This document shows positions 44,121 through 52,629 of a DNA stretch of 64,000 nucleotides, piece after piece; within the stretch, counting starts at the first letter, position 1, and every line of letters starts with the position of its first letter. Origin of the DNA: CAZTDD01 sp964612675 (GTDB taxonomy: Bacteria > Hinthialibacterota > Hinthialibacteria > Hinthialibacterales > JAKPRU01); contig CAZTDD010000014.1 of NCBI GenBank assembly GCA_964612675.1, positions 1 to 64,000 of the forward strand, given 5' to 3'. A program made the translations under genes and the position numbers. Below the pieces are notes generated by a model. That model was given only the letters and a program-made list of their open reading frames with translations, did no database searches and had not been told where the DNA came from.

Positions 44121-44780
44121 ATGAAACGAGCGAGGATGAGAACCATTCGGGTCTTCATTATCGATGACCATCTGATTCTGCGGCGAGGTCTGACAGTGAT
44201 CATCAACCAGGAGAAAGGGATGCAGGTGTGCGGTGAGGCGGAGGACGGACCGAGCGCCATCCAGGCAATCGAGATTTTGGATCCGGATATCGTTCTGCTC
44301 GATATCTCACAGAGAGGAATCGACGGAATCGATCTTATCAATCGACTCCTGAAGCGCTGGCCGGATCTCCCGATTCTCGTTTTGTCAAGACATCCCGAGA
44401 TGATCTACGCCGAACGTGCGATCCACGCAGGCGCGCGCGGATATGTTATGCAGCAACAATCCGGCGAGCTGCTCATGGACGCAATCCGAAGAGTGCTCGA
44501 CGGGGAGATCTACGTAAGCGAAGATATTGCCGAATCTATTCTGAGAAGAAGGTTCGAATCCGGCTCTTATGGACAAGCAGACCAATTACGGATTCTCAGC
44601 AACAGGGAACTGGAGGTATTTCGGCTTATCGGCCAGGGGTACCAGCCCCGGCAAATTGCGGAACAGCTCAACCTGAGCGTCAAGACAGTTGAGACCTATC
44701 GAACACATATCCGTCAGAAGTTGAGCTTGGGGAATGCGACGGATTTGATCCAATTTGCCATTCAGTGGGTACAAAGATAG
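44121..44780 (+). CDS. NarL/FixJ-type response regulator with an atypical receiver
   Basis: A 219-residue two-domain regulator. The receiver begins TIRVFIIDDHLILRRG and carries Asp61 in IVLLDISQRGIDGI as the phosphoacceptor; the C-terminal LuxR HTH is LSNRELEVFRLIGQGYQPRQ. Two deviations stand out: the usual MP after LDI is QR, and the conserved Lys of the GY-x2-K motif is Gln (GYVMQQQSG). The regulator may thus respond to something other than standard phosphorylation. ATG 44121 is the likely start (GGGGATT upstream). It lies 160 bases before the apiose transporter genes and could regulate them; no cognate kinase is adjacent. Confidence 0.83.
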   Translation: MKRARMRTIRVFIIDDHLILRRGLTVIINQEKGMQVCGEAEDGPSAIQAIEILDPDIVLLDISQRGIDGIDLINRLLKRWPDLPILVLSRHPEMIYAERAIHAGARGYVMQQQSGELLMDAIRRVLDGEIYVSEDIAESILRRRFESGSYGQADQLRILSNRELEVFRLIGQGYQPRQIAEQLNLSVKTVETYRTHIRQKLSLGNATDLIQFAIQWVQR

Positions 44781-44940
44781 ATCGTAATGTGATTTCCCGT
44801 ACCACGTATGTTGCGTAGGATAGAGGATTGCCCTGAAGACAAAGGCCCGGCTGGAGAACCGGAGTGGATTGTTCGACGGAGATCTTGTATAGTCGCAACC
44901 GCACCCATCCGGAGACAATGAAGACGACGAGGGATGAATG

Positions 44941-45969
44941 ATGAGATCGACTCTATACCCGGCAGCATTGATGAGTATGACAATAATCCTGATCACAGGA
45001 TGCGGAGACTCGAGTAATACCAAGCCGGCAACAGGTGGATCCACGGAACAAAAAGAACAGCTGAGGATCGGTGTAGCGTTCGAAACTCTGCAAACCGAGT
45101 ATTGGGTCGCAAGTTTTGAGGCGATTCGCAGCGAACTGAAGGCTCGCAATATCGAAATGCTCGAAGCCATCGCGGATGGCGATGCAAATCGGCAGTTCGA
45201 GCAAATTCAGAATTTCATCGCCCAGCAGGTCGACGGGATCATCATCGCTCCGAAAGATGCACGCACCGTGATTCCCATTATCAAATCGGCCAATCGCGCC
45301 GGTATTCCCATCGTTTCCTATAATCGCCCCCCGGCAGAAAGCGCCGACATCGAGGTAGTTACGGTAGTAGCGGACAATTTCGAGATCGCGAAAAACACCG
45401 TTGCCTACATGGTCGAAAAAGCGCGCGACATGGGTGGAAAATACAAGGCGATGGTTGTCATCGGCGATCTCGGCGACACAAACGCGATCAATCGGAGGGA
45501 CGGGTTTTTCGCAGCGGTTGAGGGACATGAAGACATCATCGAGGTCGTAGCCAAGGTCCCTTCCGAATGGAACCAGGAAAAGGCACTGGCGGGTGTGACC
45601 AATGCGATCCAGGCGCACCCCGACATTAATTTCCTGTTCACATCGTCCGATTTTCTGTTTCCGTCCATCGTCTCCGCCCTCAAAGCGGCCGATAAATACA
45701 AGAAGATCGACGAAGAAGGACACGTGCTGATGGGAGGATTCGACGGAGACGCCACCGCATACCAAATGATGGTCGAGGGATATCTGGACGCCGACGGAGT
45801 ACAGGATGTTTATTTCGAATGCGAGCAATCCGTCAAAGCCGTTTTGGACATGATTGAAGGCAAAGAAGTCCCCGAGAAGATTCTCGACCCCGGTTTCGTG
45901 ATTCATCAGGATAATCTTCAAGAACTTGCCCCAAGGATGTGGGGGGCCAATGTCCAAGCTGGGACATGA
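44941..45969 (+). CDS. Sugar ABC transporter periplasmic binding lipoprotein (RbsB-like)
   Basis: A 342-residue periplasmic binding protein of the ribose/xylose/galactofuranose type. Lipoprotein signal ends at Cys21 (LITGC). The core has RIGVAFETLQTEYWVASFEA, QVDGIIIAPKDARTVIPIIK, NRAGIPIVSYNRPP, VIGDLGDTNAINRRDGF and GGFDGDATAYQMM. The ATG at 44941 is placed 7 bases after GAGGG. It is the first gene of the operon leading to the apiose pathway, so D-apiose or an apioside is the predicted ligand; this is inference from context. A hairpin follows it and precedes the permease. Confidence 0.85.
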   Translation: MRSTLYPAALMSMTIILITGCGDSSNTKPATGGSTEQKEQLRIGVAFETLQTEYWVASFEAIRSELKARNIEMLEAIADGDANRQFEQIQNFIAQQVDGIIIAPKDARTVIPIIKSANRAGIPIVSYNRPPAESADIEVVTVVADNFEIAKNTVAYMVEKARDMGGKYKAMVVIGDLGDTNAINRRDGFFAAVEGHEDIIEVVAKVPSEWNQEKALAGVTNAIQAHPDINFLFTSSDFLFPSIVSALKAADKYKKIDEEGHVLMGGFDGDATAYQMMVEGYLDADGVQDVYFECEQSVKAVLDMIEGKEVPEKILDPGFVIHQDNLQELAPRMWGANVQAGT

Positions 45970-46026
45970 TTTTTCCGGATTCGAGAAGGAGGCGTCTTGA
46001 GGAACGACACATATAGTGTCTTTCCC

Positions 46027-46052
46027 GGCTGGGCTATCGCGTAGGTCCAGCC
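46027..46052 (+). promoter_or_regulatory. Intercistronic hairpin after the binding-protein gene
   Basis: GGCTGG (46027-46032) and CCAGCC (46047-46052) form a stem that can extend by about three pairs (two G-U) around the loop ATCGCGTA. It lies in the 109-base gap between the binding-protein and permease genes with no T tract. Such hairpins often protect the upstream mRNA and so raise the yield of binding protein over membrane parts; this is inference. Confidence 0.4.
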
Positions 46053-46078
46053 CAATTCCTTTGTCTGTAGAATCGGTC

Positions 46079-47092
46079 ATGAATTCGAATCATCAGGCTG
46101 CTCATCCTAATCCTCTGCTCAAGAGATTCTGCCTTCACATCCTATCTTCCGAGTATCTTATTCTGTACGTAAGCATCGCGTATTTTCTCGTTGTTTGGCC
46201 GTTCATTCCGCAGCTGGGCTCCTCATACAACCTCCGAAGCATCCTCTCAAACCTCCTACCGCTGCTTGTCGTGTGCATCGGGCAGACGGTCGTTTTGATT
46301 ACAGCAGGGATCGATCTCTCTGTAACCTCGACAATCGCGCTCTCCAGTGTGGTAGGTGCCCTGATCATGAATGGGGACACCGGTTTGCTTGCGGGAAGTG
46401 CGTGGTCTCTGCCGCTGGGAGTCGCAGCAATGATTGGCGTTGGAGCCCTCCTCGGGTTGTTCAATGGCACTGCGATTACTCGCTTTCACATGCCGCCGTT
46501 TATCGTCACGCTCACAACGATGATGTTCTTCAGCGGGCTGGCAATTTGGCTGACGAAATCACGCAATATTTACAACTTACCGGAAGGCTTCATTCGCATA
46601 TGGTATGGCGGAATTCGGATCGTGCCGAACGCATTCATCGTTGTTGTGTTAACTGCGGTGTGCGCGCATCTTCTCCTGAATCATACTGTAGCGGGAAAGT
46701 GGATCTATGCGGTAGGTATGAGCACAAAGACTTCCGTCACCTCGGGTGTTCCGGTTTCACGCGTTATCACATTTGCGTATATCTTTAGCGGCATATGTGC
46801 TGCACTTTCCTCGATCCTTTACACGTCTCGTCTCGAAACGGGCTCTCCGGTGCACGGTCAACGGATTCTCCTGGACATCATTGGTGCGGTTGTCATCGGT
46901 GGGTCGAGTCTTTTCGGCGGAAAAGGGAAAATACTCTGGACGGTTTTTGGAGTGCTGTTTATTACGATTATCGATAACAGCTTGAATATGCTCGGGCTTT
47001 CTCATTTTTTTATCATGATGGTAAAAGGGTCCGTTATTTTGCTTGCGGCGCTGATCGACGTAGTGAGAAATCGTTATCTGGCAAGTGTCTAA
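46079..47092 (+). CDS. Sugar ABC transporter permease 1 (RbsC-like)
   Basis: A 337-residue membrane protein with about ten hydrophobic segments. The family signature is VVCIGQTVVLITAGIDLSVTS, together with GLFNGTAITRFHMPPFIVTL and the coupling-loop region DIIGAVVIGGSSLFGGKG. It differs from permease 2 (48625). With the RbsB-like lipoprotein, the ATPase and permease 2 it makes a binding-protein, permease, ATPase, permease arrangement. No clear ribosome-binding site is seen before ATG 46079. Confidence 0.86.
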   Translation: MNSNHQAAHPNPLLKRFCLHILSSEYLILYVSIAYFLVVWPFIPQLGSSYNLRSILSNLLPLLVVCIGQTVVLITAGIDLSVTSTIALSSVVGALIMNGDTGLLAGSAWSLPLGVAAMIGVGALLGLFNGTAITRFHMPPFIVTLTTMMFFSGLAIWLTKSRNIYNLPEGFIRIWYGGIRIVPNAFIVVVLTAVCAHLLLNHTVAGKWIYAVGMSTKTSVTSGVPVSRVITFAYIFSGICAALSSILYTSRLETGSPVHGQRILLDIIGAVVIGGSSLFGGKGKILWTVFGVLFITIIDNSLNMLGLSHFFIMMVKGSVILLAALIDVVRNRYLASV

Positions 47093-47110
47093 GGATATTG
47101 AGCGAAGGAT

Positions 47111-48628
47111 ATGACAAATCCCGTACTCCAATACAAAAACGTTGACAAGAGCTTCAGCGGGGTGCCCGTCCTTCATGACGTCAGTTTTGCATTGGGCCAC
47201 GGAGAGTTACTGGGATTGGTTGGAGAAAACGGTGCCGGTAAATCCACATTGATGAATATCCTCGGGGGCGTTTTTCCGCTGGACTCCGGCGAAATACTGC
47301 TCGATGGGCAACCCTATTGTCCGCACAATCCCGCCGATGCACGATCGGCCGGAATTGCCTTTGTCCATCAAGAACTGAATTTGTTTCCGAACCTGAGCAT
47401 CTCAGAGAATCTGTTCATCGATTCATTTCCTGCGAAAAGCCGGTTCGGTATCCCGTGGATCGATCGAAGATCCATGAGGAATAGAACCATCCCGCTGCTT
47501 CAGGCGGTCGATTTGCATCGTTTTCCCGATACGGTAGTTGAAGATCTTTCTCCCGCAGAACGTCAACTCGTCGAAATCGCGAAAGCACTCAGCTTTGACG
47601 CTCGAATTCTTATACTCGACGAGCCGACCACCTCATTAACCAGTCACGAAACCGAGAAATTGTTTGAAATCATCGAAAGACTGCGCAAGCAACGGATTTC
47701 CATAATTTACATATCGCACGACCTCGAGGATGTTTTTCGGCTTTCCGACAGGATATTCATACTCCGCGATGGGGAGTTGGTCGGACAAGGTCCCTCTATC
47801 GAATTCGATATGGACCGGGTCGTTTCGCTTATGGTCGGACGCAGCATCGAACAGTTTTATCCTCCGAGAAAGACAAAACCGTCCTCTGTTCCGTTGCTAG
47901 AGGTCCGGAACGTCTCGCAACCAGGGATTGTAAAGGATATTCATTTTACGCTCCACAAAGGAGAGGTTCTGGGAGTTTTCGGTTTGATGGGGTCCGGACG
48001 CACGGAGTTGGCCCGAATTCTGTTCGGTTTGGATCGATGCGAATCCGGTGAGATTTTTCTCGCCGAGCGCCGCATACCTCGCCTATGTCCAAGAAACTGC
48101 ATTCGAAAAAACATGGCGTTCTTGACAGAGGATCGCCGAGAGGAAGGTCTCCTGCTCGACGCCAACGTTGAAGACAACGTGGCCCTTGTGTCGCTGGGAT
48201 CGTTCGCCCTGAAGTATGTGCGCTGGATTCAGCGTTCACGTCTACGGGAAGCGGTTCACCGCGTAGTTGCATCGGTCCGGATTCAATGCGCTTCTGTGAA
48301 TAAGCAGCCGGTGCACACACTCAGTGGGGGAAACCAGCAAAAGACTGTGTTATCAAAGTGGCTGTTGTCCAATCCGCTTGCGTTGATTCTTGACGAACCT
48401 ACGCGGGGTATCGATGTCGGTGCGAAGTGCGAGATCTACAATTTGATCAACGAACTCGTTGCGGCAGGCGCCGGCGTACTGTTTATTTCCTCCGAAATCG
48501 AAGAACTACTAGGAACATGCGATCGAATTCTGGTGATGGGAAACGGTGAGATCCGAGACTCGGTCGATAGGGATCGATTCGACCGTGAAGCGATACTTCA
48601 AAGCGCACTCGAAGACAAAGCAAAATGA
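47111..48628 (+). CDS. Sugar ABC transporter ATPase with two nucleotide-binding domains (RbsA-like)
   Basis: A 505-residue tandem ABC protein. The N-terminal domain has a full Walker A GENGAGKST, the signature LSPAERQLVEIAKAL and Walker B ILILDEPTTSL. The C-terminal domain has the degenerate Walker A GLMGSGRTE (Arg for Lys) and signature LSGGNQQKTVL, with LILDEPTRGIDVGAK. This asymmetric pattern is typical of RbsA/AraG/XylG-type sugar importers, where one site is catalytically weaker. The ATG of permease 2 overlaps its stop (ATGA). It energises uptake in this operon. Confidence 0.92.
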   Translation: MTNPVLQYKNVDKSFSGVPVLHDVSFALGHGELLGLVGENGAGKSTLMNILGGVFPLDSGEILLDGQPYCPHNPADARSAGIAFVHQELNLFPNLSISENLFIDSFPAKSRFGIPWIDRRSMRNRTIPLLQAVDLHRFPDTVVEDLSPAERQLVEIAKALSFDARILILDEPTTSLTSHETEKLFEIIERLRKQRISIIYISHDLEDVFRLSDRIFILRDGELVGQGPSIEFDMDRVVSLMVGRSIEQFYPPRKTKPSSVPLLEVRNVSQPGIVKDIHFTLHKGEVLGVFGLMGSGRTELARILFGLDRCESGEIFLAERRIPRLCPRNCIRKNMAFLTEDRREEGLLLDANVEDNVALVSLGSFALKYVRWIQRSRLREAVHRVVASVRIQCASVNKQPVHTLSGGNQQKTVLSKWLLSNPLALILDEPTRGIDVGAKCEIYNLINELVAAGAGVLFISSEIEELLGTCDRILVMGNGEIRDSVDRDRFDREAILQSALEDKAK

Positions 48629-49620
48629 TTCACCCTAGGTCAAAAGCCGTCTACCTTTGGATCCTGGAAAACTCGACAATTGTCCTGTTTGTTGCGGTCT
48701 TCCTTGTGTTTGCGTATTTATCCTCGAATTTCTTGACGCTGTTGAACATGAAGCATATTTTGATCCAGTCTTCCTCCGCCGCTATCGTCGCAATCGGTAT
48801 GACATTTGTTCTGCTAACGGCGGGAATCGACCTGTCGGTCGGGTCGATCATGTTCCTATCCGGTGTTATTTCCGGTTTACTTGTTGTAAACGGTTGTCCG
48901 GTTCCGTTGGCCTTCCTGGTCGTCGTCGCGGTCGGCGTTGCGTATGGGGCGTTCAATGCCTTCTTCGTCACGCGACTCGGTATCATGCCCTTTATTGTAA
49001 CGTTGGCCACCCTCTATATCGGTCGCGGTCTCGGCCTGTTCATCTGTAAAACACGAGCCGTGAATCTGCCGGACGATTTCCTGCAAATCGGTTCGTCGCT
49101 GGTTTTCGGAGTCGTTCCCTTCCCTATTCTGGTTTTCGCTCTCGTCTTGCTTGTATCCCATTCCATATTGACCTATACGCCGTTCGGCCGCCAAATCTAC
49201 GCCGTCGGTAACAGCGTTGAAGCTGCACAGAAAGCAGGAATCAATCCAAAGAAGATTCTGGTGTGGGTTTATCTGATCAGCGCGCTGTGCGCGGCCATCG
49301 GTGGAATGGTGTCCATCGCGCAGTTGGGTGCCATCTCTCCAAGTTTCGGGCGGGATCGCGAGTTTGACGCGATCGCGGCAGCGGTTCTAGGTGGAACCAG
49401 TCTGTTTGGAGGACGTGGCAAAGTCTTTCCGGGGACAGTGCTGGGTGCGATACTCATCCAGGCCGTTCGCAATGGTTTGGGCATCGTCGACGCGGATCCG
49501 TACATTTATCCGCTAGTTATCGCTTCGATCGTCTTCCTGGTTGTGTTTATCGATAGTGTACGGTATGTCTTGCTTCAGCAACTTAAACGTCGGAAAATCC
49601 GGATCGAACCCGCAGTCTAG
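48625..49620 (+). CDS. Sugar ABC transporter permease 2 (RbsC-like)
   Basis: A 331-residue membrane protein with about ten segments, related to but distinct from permease 1. It has IVAIGMTFVLLTAGIDLSVGS, GAFNAFFVTRLGIMPFIVTL and AAVLGGTSLFGGRG. Two different permeases with one double-domain ATPase recalls the E. coli galactofuranose importer YtfQRT-YjfF. Its start overlaps the ATPase stop; its stop lies 25 bases before apnL. The ligand is probably a furanose such as D-apiose, inferred from the downstream genes. Confidence 0.88.
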   Translation: MIHPRSKAVYLWILENSTIVLFVAVFLVFAYLSSNFLTLLNMKHILIQSSSAAIVAIGMTFVLLTAGIDLSVGSIMFLSGVISGLLVVNGCPVPLAFLVVVAVGVAYGAFNAFFVTRLGIMPFIVTLATLYIGRGLGLFICKTRAVNLPDDFLQIGSSLVFGVVPFPILVFALVLLVSHSILTYTPFGRQIYAVGNSVEAAQKAGINPKKILVWVYLISALCAAIGGMVSIAQLGAISPSFGRDREFDAIAAAVLGGTSLFGGRGKVFPGTVLGAILIQAVRNGLGIVDADPYIYPLVIASIVFLVVFIDSVRYVLLQQLKRRKIRIEPAV

Positions 49621-49645
49621 ATTCTATATGCCTCGGAGCGACAAC

Positions 49646-51610
49646 ATGTTCGAACAGAAAGTAATTTATAAAGGCAGCGAAACAACTGAGCCGAAACCGT
49701 ACTCTCTTCGCGCCGGTCCCCTCACATTGCTTTTCGAGCCAGGTGAAGGATTCATCCGATACATTCGGTACGGCCGAAAAGAGGTCCTACGAGGAATCTA
49801 CGCGGCGGTTCGAGATCACAATTGGGGCACAGTATCGCCTCAGCTGAATAATCTGAAGGTTGAAATCGTAGGGGAAACGTTTCGAGTAACCTTTGAGGCG
49901 GACTGTATCGAGAACGATATTGATTTTTACTGGAAAGGCACGATCGAAGGAGACAAGAACGGCACGCTTGTTTATCGAATGGATGGAAAAGCCCGCTCGA
50001 CCTTTCGACGAAATCGAATTGGTTTTTGTATTCTCCATCCAATGGAATGCGCAGGCTCACCATGCCGTATCGAAAAAGCGGACGGTACGACGTCTGCCGG
50101 GACATTTCCTGAGACCATCTCTCCGCATCAGCCCTTCAAGAATCTGAAAGCGATCAGCCATGAGATTGTTCCCGGTGTAACAGCGGAGGTGAGGTTCGAG
50201 GGCGACATTTTCGAAATGGAAGATCAGCGGAACTGGACAGATGCCTCGTACAAAACGTATTGTACACCTCTCGAATTGCCATTCCCGGTGGAGATACTGG
50301 AAGGAATTAAAATCCATCAATCGGTCACGCTTGCTCTCAAGTCTCCTACAACAACCGACTCGACAGCAGGTGAGAAAACGCTTCCCGGAATTCGTATACG
50401 AGTAGGCGAGGATACTCCGACAAGAATCCCTCCGATCGGCCTCGGCACTGCGAGCCACAGAGAGCCCCTTTCACGCTCGGAGCTGGCACGGATTGCCGCG
50501 ATGAACCTGAACCATCTTCGTGTCGATTTGCACTTGGGGGATGATGGATACCTTGAAACCCTGAAGCAAGGCTCATCCGAAGCGAAAGCAACCGGTACCA
50601 CATTGGAGATCGCGTTCCATTTGACAAATACCTGTGAAGAACACCTCAAAACATGTTTGGAATACCTGAAACAGGCCGGCAGCGTAGTGGATTCTTATCT
50701 GTTATTCCATCAAGAGGAAAAATCGACGTCAAAACAATGGATCGAATTCGCACAGAGGATTATTCGAGAGTATTTTCCAGACGCTGCGATTGTAAGCGGG
50801 ACGGATGCTTTTTTCACAGAGTTGAACCGTGAGCGCCCTCCCACAGAAGTACTCGACGGCGTTTGTTTTTCGATCAACCCACAAGTGCATGCATTCGATA
50901 ACGCCTCCTTGACCGAAACACTTGCGGCCCAACAAACGGTCGTTGAAAGTGCGAAAGCGTTCGCAGACGGTCTCCCGGTCACAGTCTCTCCGGTCACGCT
51001 GAAACCTCGGTTCAATCCCAACGCTACGGGGCCCGAACCGGAACCGGCTCCCGGCGAACTTCCGCCGCAGGTGGACGTTCGACAAATGTCCCTTTATGGT
51101 GCGGCTTGGACACTTGGGAGCATCAAATATCTATCCAGGGGAGGAACCGGTCGCATTACATATTATGAGACGACCGGCTGGCGGGGCGTTATGGAAACGG
51201 AATCGGGTTCTCCTCTTCCCGAAAAGTTCCAATCCATTCCCGGTACAGTATATCCCCTTTACCATGTATTGGCGGATGTGGGAGAATTCGCCGGTGGTAC
51301 CGTGATTCCGTCTTATTCCAGCGATCCGCTTCAGGTGGATGTTCTCGTTCTGGCAAAGGATGACAAAATACGGATTTTGATCGCGAATTTCACCGATTGC
51401 CCCCGGCATGTTCTTCTTGAATATGCACAACTCAGCGAGATGGTGCGGGTAAAACATCTCAATGAAATGAATGCGAAAAAAGCATGCTGTAGCCCCGAGG
51501 AGTATCGGTCGGACCTCGGTCTTCTCATGCAGACAAATCGGAAGTGGTTGGAGATCAGTCTTCTTCCTTATGCTACGGCAATGCTCGATCTGGAGGACAA
51601 TAAGAAATGA
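49646..51610 (+). CDS. apnL: D-apionate lactonase
   Basis: A 654-residue cytoplasmic protein, no signal peptide. It matches my memory of the ApnL family: a beta-rich N-terminal half (LTLLFEPGEGFIRYIRYGRK, EVLRGIYAAVRDHNWGTV) and a barrel-like C-terminal half (PRIPP-like IPPIGLGTASHREPLSR, LRVDLHLGDD, CFSINPQVHAFDN). ApnL hydrolyses D-apiono-lactone, the product of ApsD, to D-apionate. The gene overlaps apsD by four bases (ATGA), and its position directly after the importer and before apsD supports the assignment. ATG 49646 has GGAG 8 bases upstream; an upstream ATG (49628) is less well placed. The catalytic residues cannot be named from sequence alone. Confidence 0.75.
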   Translation: MFEQKVIYKGSETTEPKPYSLRAGPLTLLFEPGEGFIRYIRYGRKEVLRGIYAAVRDHNWGTVSPQLNNLKVEIVGETFRVTFEADCIENDIDFYWKGTIEGDKNGTLVYRMDGKARSTFRRNRIGFCILHPMECAGSPCRIEKADGTTSAGTFPETISPHQPFKNLKAISHEIVPGVTAEVRFEGDIFEMEDQRNWTDASYKTYCTPLELPFPVEILEGIKIHQSVTLALKSPTTTDSTAGEKTLPGIRIRVGEDTPTRIPPIGLGTASHREPLSRSELARIAAMNLNHLRVDLHLGDDGYLETLKQGSSEAKATGTTLEIAFHLTNTCEEHLKTCLEYLKQAGSVVDSYLLFHQEEKSTSKQWIEFAQRIIREYFPDAAIVSGTDAFFTELNRERPPTEVLDGVCFSINPQVHAFDNASLTETLAAQQTVVESAKAFADGLPVTVSPVTLKPRFNPNATGPEPEPAPGELPPQVDVRQMSLYGAAWTLGSIKYLSRGGTGRITYYETTGWRGVMETESGSPLPEKFQSIPGTVYPLYHVLADVGEFAGGTVIPSYSSDPLQVDVLVLAKDDKIRILIANFTDCPRHVLLEYAQLSEMVRVKHLNEMNAKKACCSPEEYRSDLGLLMQTNRKWLEISLLPYATAMLDLEDNKK

Positions 51611-52629
51611 GCACCTTACGCGGTGGTCTCGTCGGATGCGGTTTTTGGGCGGAGAATCATCTGAATGCATGGAATTCGATTCCGGATGTAACCATTGCAG
51701 CCTTGTGCGATATCGATGTATCGAAAGCGCACGCGTACGCCGAACAATTCGACATTCAGAAGACCTACTCGGCTTTTGAGACAATGCTCAAAAGCGAATC
51801 GCTTGATTTCGTCGATATTGTGACCCAACCCGATACACACAGAGAACTCGTCGAACTCGCCGCTCGCAATGGGCTCGATACAATATGCCAGAAACCGTTT
51901 GCCTCGAATTACGCTGACGCAGAAGCGATGGTACAAGCCTGCCGTAACGCAGGCGTAGTCTTGATGATCCACGAGAATTTCCGCTGGCAGAGACCAATGC
52001 GAATAGTCAAAGAATTATCAGCGGGGATCGGTGAGATTTTCTTTGGACGCATCAATTTCCGGTCGGGTTTCGATGTGTTTGCCGTGCAACCGTATCTGGC
52101 GGAAGACCCGATTTTTATTATCTATGATGTGGGACCGCACCTATTCGATTTGGCACGCTATTTCATGGGTGAAGCGGACAAATTGTACTGTCAGGTCAAC
52201 CGAGTCAATCCGCGTATCAAGGCGGAGGATGTTGCGACAATCATGCTGCGCATGGCCGGCGGCGCGACGTGCATCGTCGACATGAGCTACGCCTCCAAGA
52301 TGGAGGACGATCTATTCCCCCAAACGCTTGTTCACCTCGAAGGGTCGAACGGTTCTGTTACTCTTGGTCCCCATTATCACATCACACATGTCCAAGACGG
52401 AGAGACACACCATCAGACGCTCACCCCCGAGACATTACCGTGGGGCACACCTCCGTTTGAAACGATCCAGAAAAGCGCCCTCGATATTCAGGAACACTGG
52501 GTGGAATGTTTGCGGGACAGAAAACAACCTGAAACGTCGGGCGAAGACAATTTACGCACAATTGAAATTGTATTCGGATCCTATGAATCCGCAAAGAGCG
52601 GATTGCCCTATAAGGTCAAAACACAATAA
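51607..52629 (+). CDS. apsD: D-apiose dehydrogenase (Gfo/Idh/MocA family)
   Basis: A 340-residue NAD-dependent oxidoreductase. The Rossmann start is GGLVGCGFWAENHLNAW; catalytic Lys lies in CQKPFASNYADAEA; HENFRWQRPMR, the RSGFD segment and YDVGPHLFDLARYF match the ApsD subgroup as I remember it. It oxidises D-apiose to D-apionolactone, feeding ApnL. No signal peptide, unlike the exported relative at 30598. Start ATG 51607 overlaps apnL and its stop (TAATG) overlaps the next gene by one base, so it sits tightly in the operon. Confidence 0.78.
   Translation: MSTLRGGLVGCGFWAENHLNAWNSIPDVTIAALCDIDVSKAHAYAEQFDIQKTYSAFETMLKSESLDFVDIVTQPDTHRELVELAARNGLDTICQKPFASNYADAEAMVQACRNAGVVLMIHENFRWQRPMRIVKELSAGIGEIFFGRINFRSGFDVFAVQPYLAEDPIFIIYDVGPHLFDLARYFMGEADKLYCQVNRVNPRIKAEDVATIMLRMAGGATCIVDMSYASKMEDDLFPQTLVHLEGSNGSVTLGPHYHITHVQDGETHHQTLTPETLPWGTPPFETIQKSALDIQEHWVECLRDRKQPETSGEDNLRTIEIVFGSYESAKSGLPYKVKTQ

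Noticed and set aside
44550..44570. tRNA T-loop-like sequence GGTTCGAATCC
   Set aside because: It lies inside the response regulator coding frame with no acceptor stem or anticodon arm around it. No tRNA or rRNA was recognised anywhere in the window.
44953..46080. Long open frame (375 codons) antisense to the binding-protein gene
   Set aside because: It mirrors the codon pattern of the real gene, has no recognisable protein motif, and the plus-strand reading is a clear binding protein with a lipobox.
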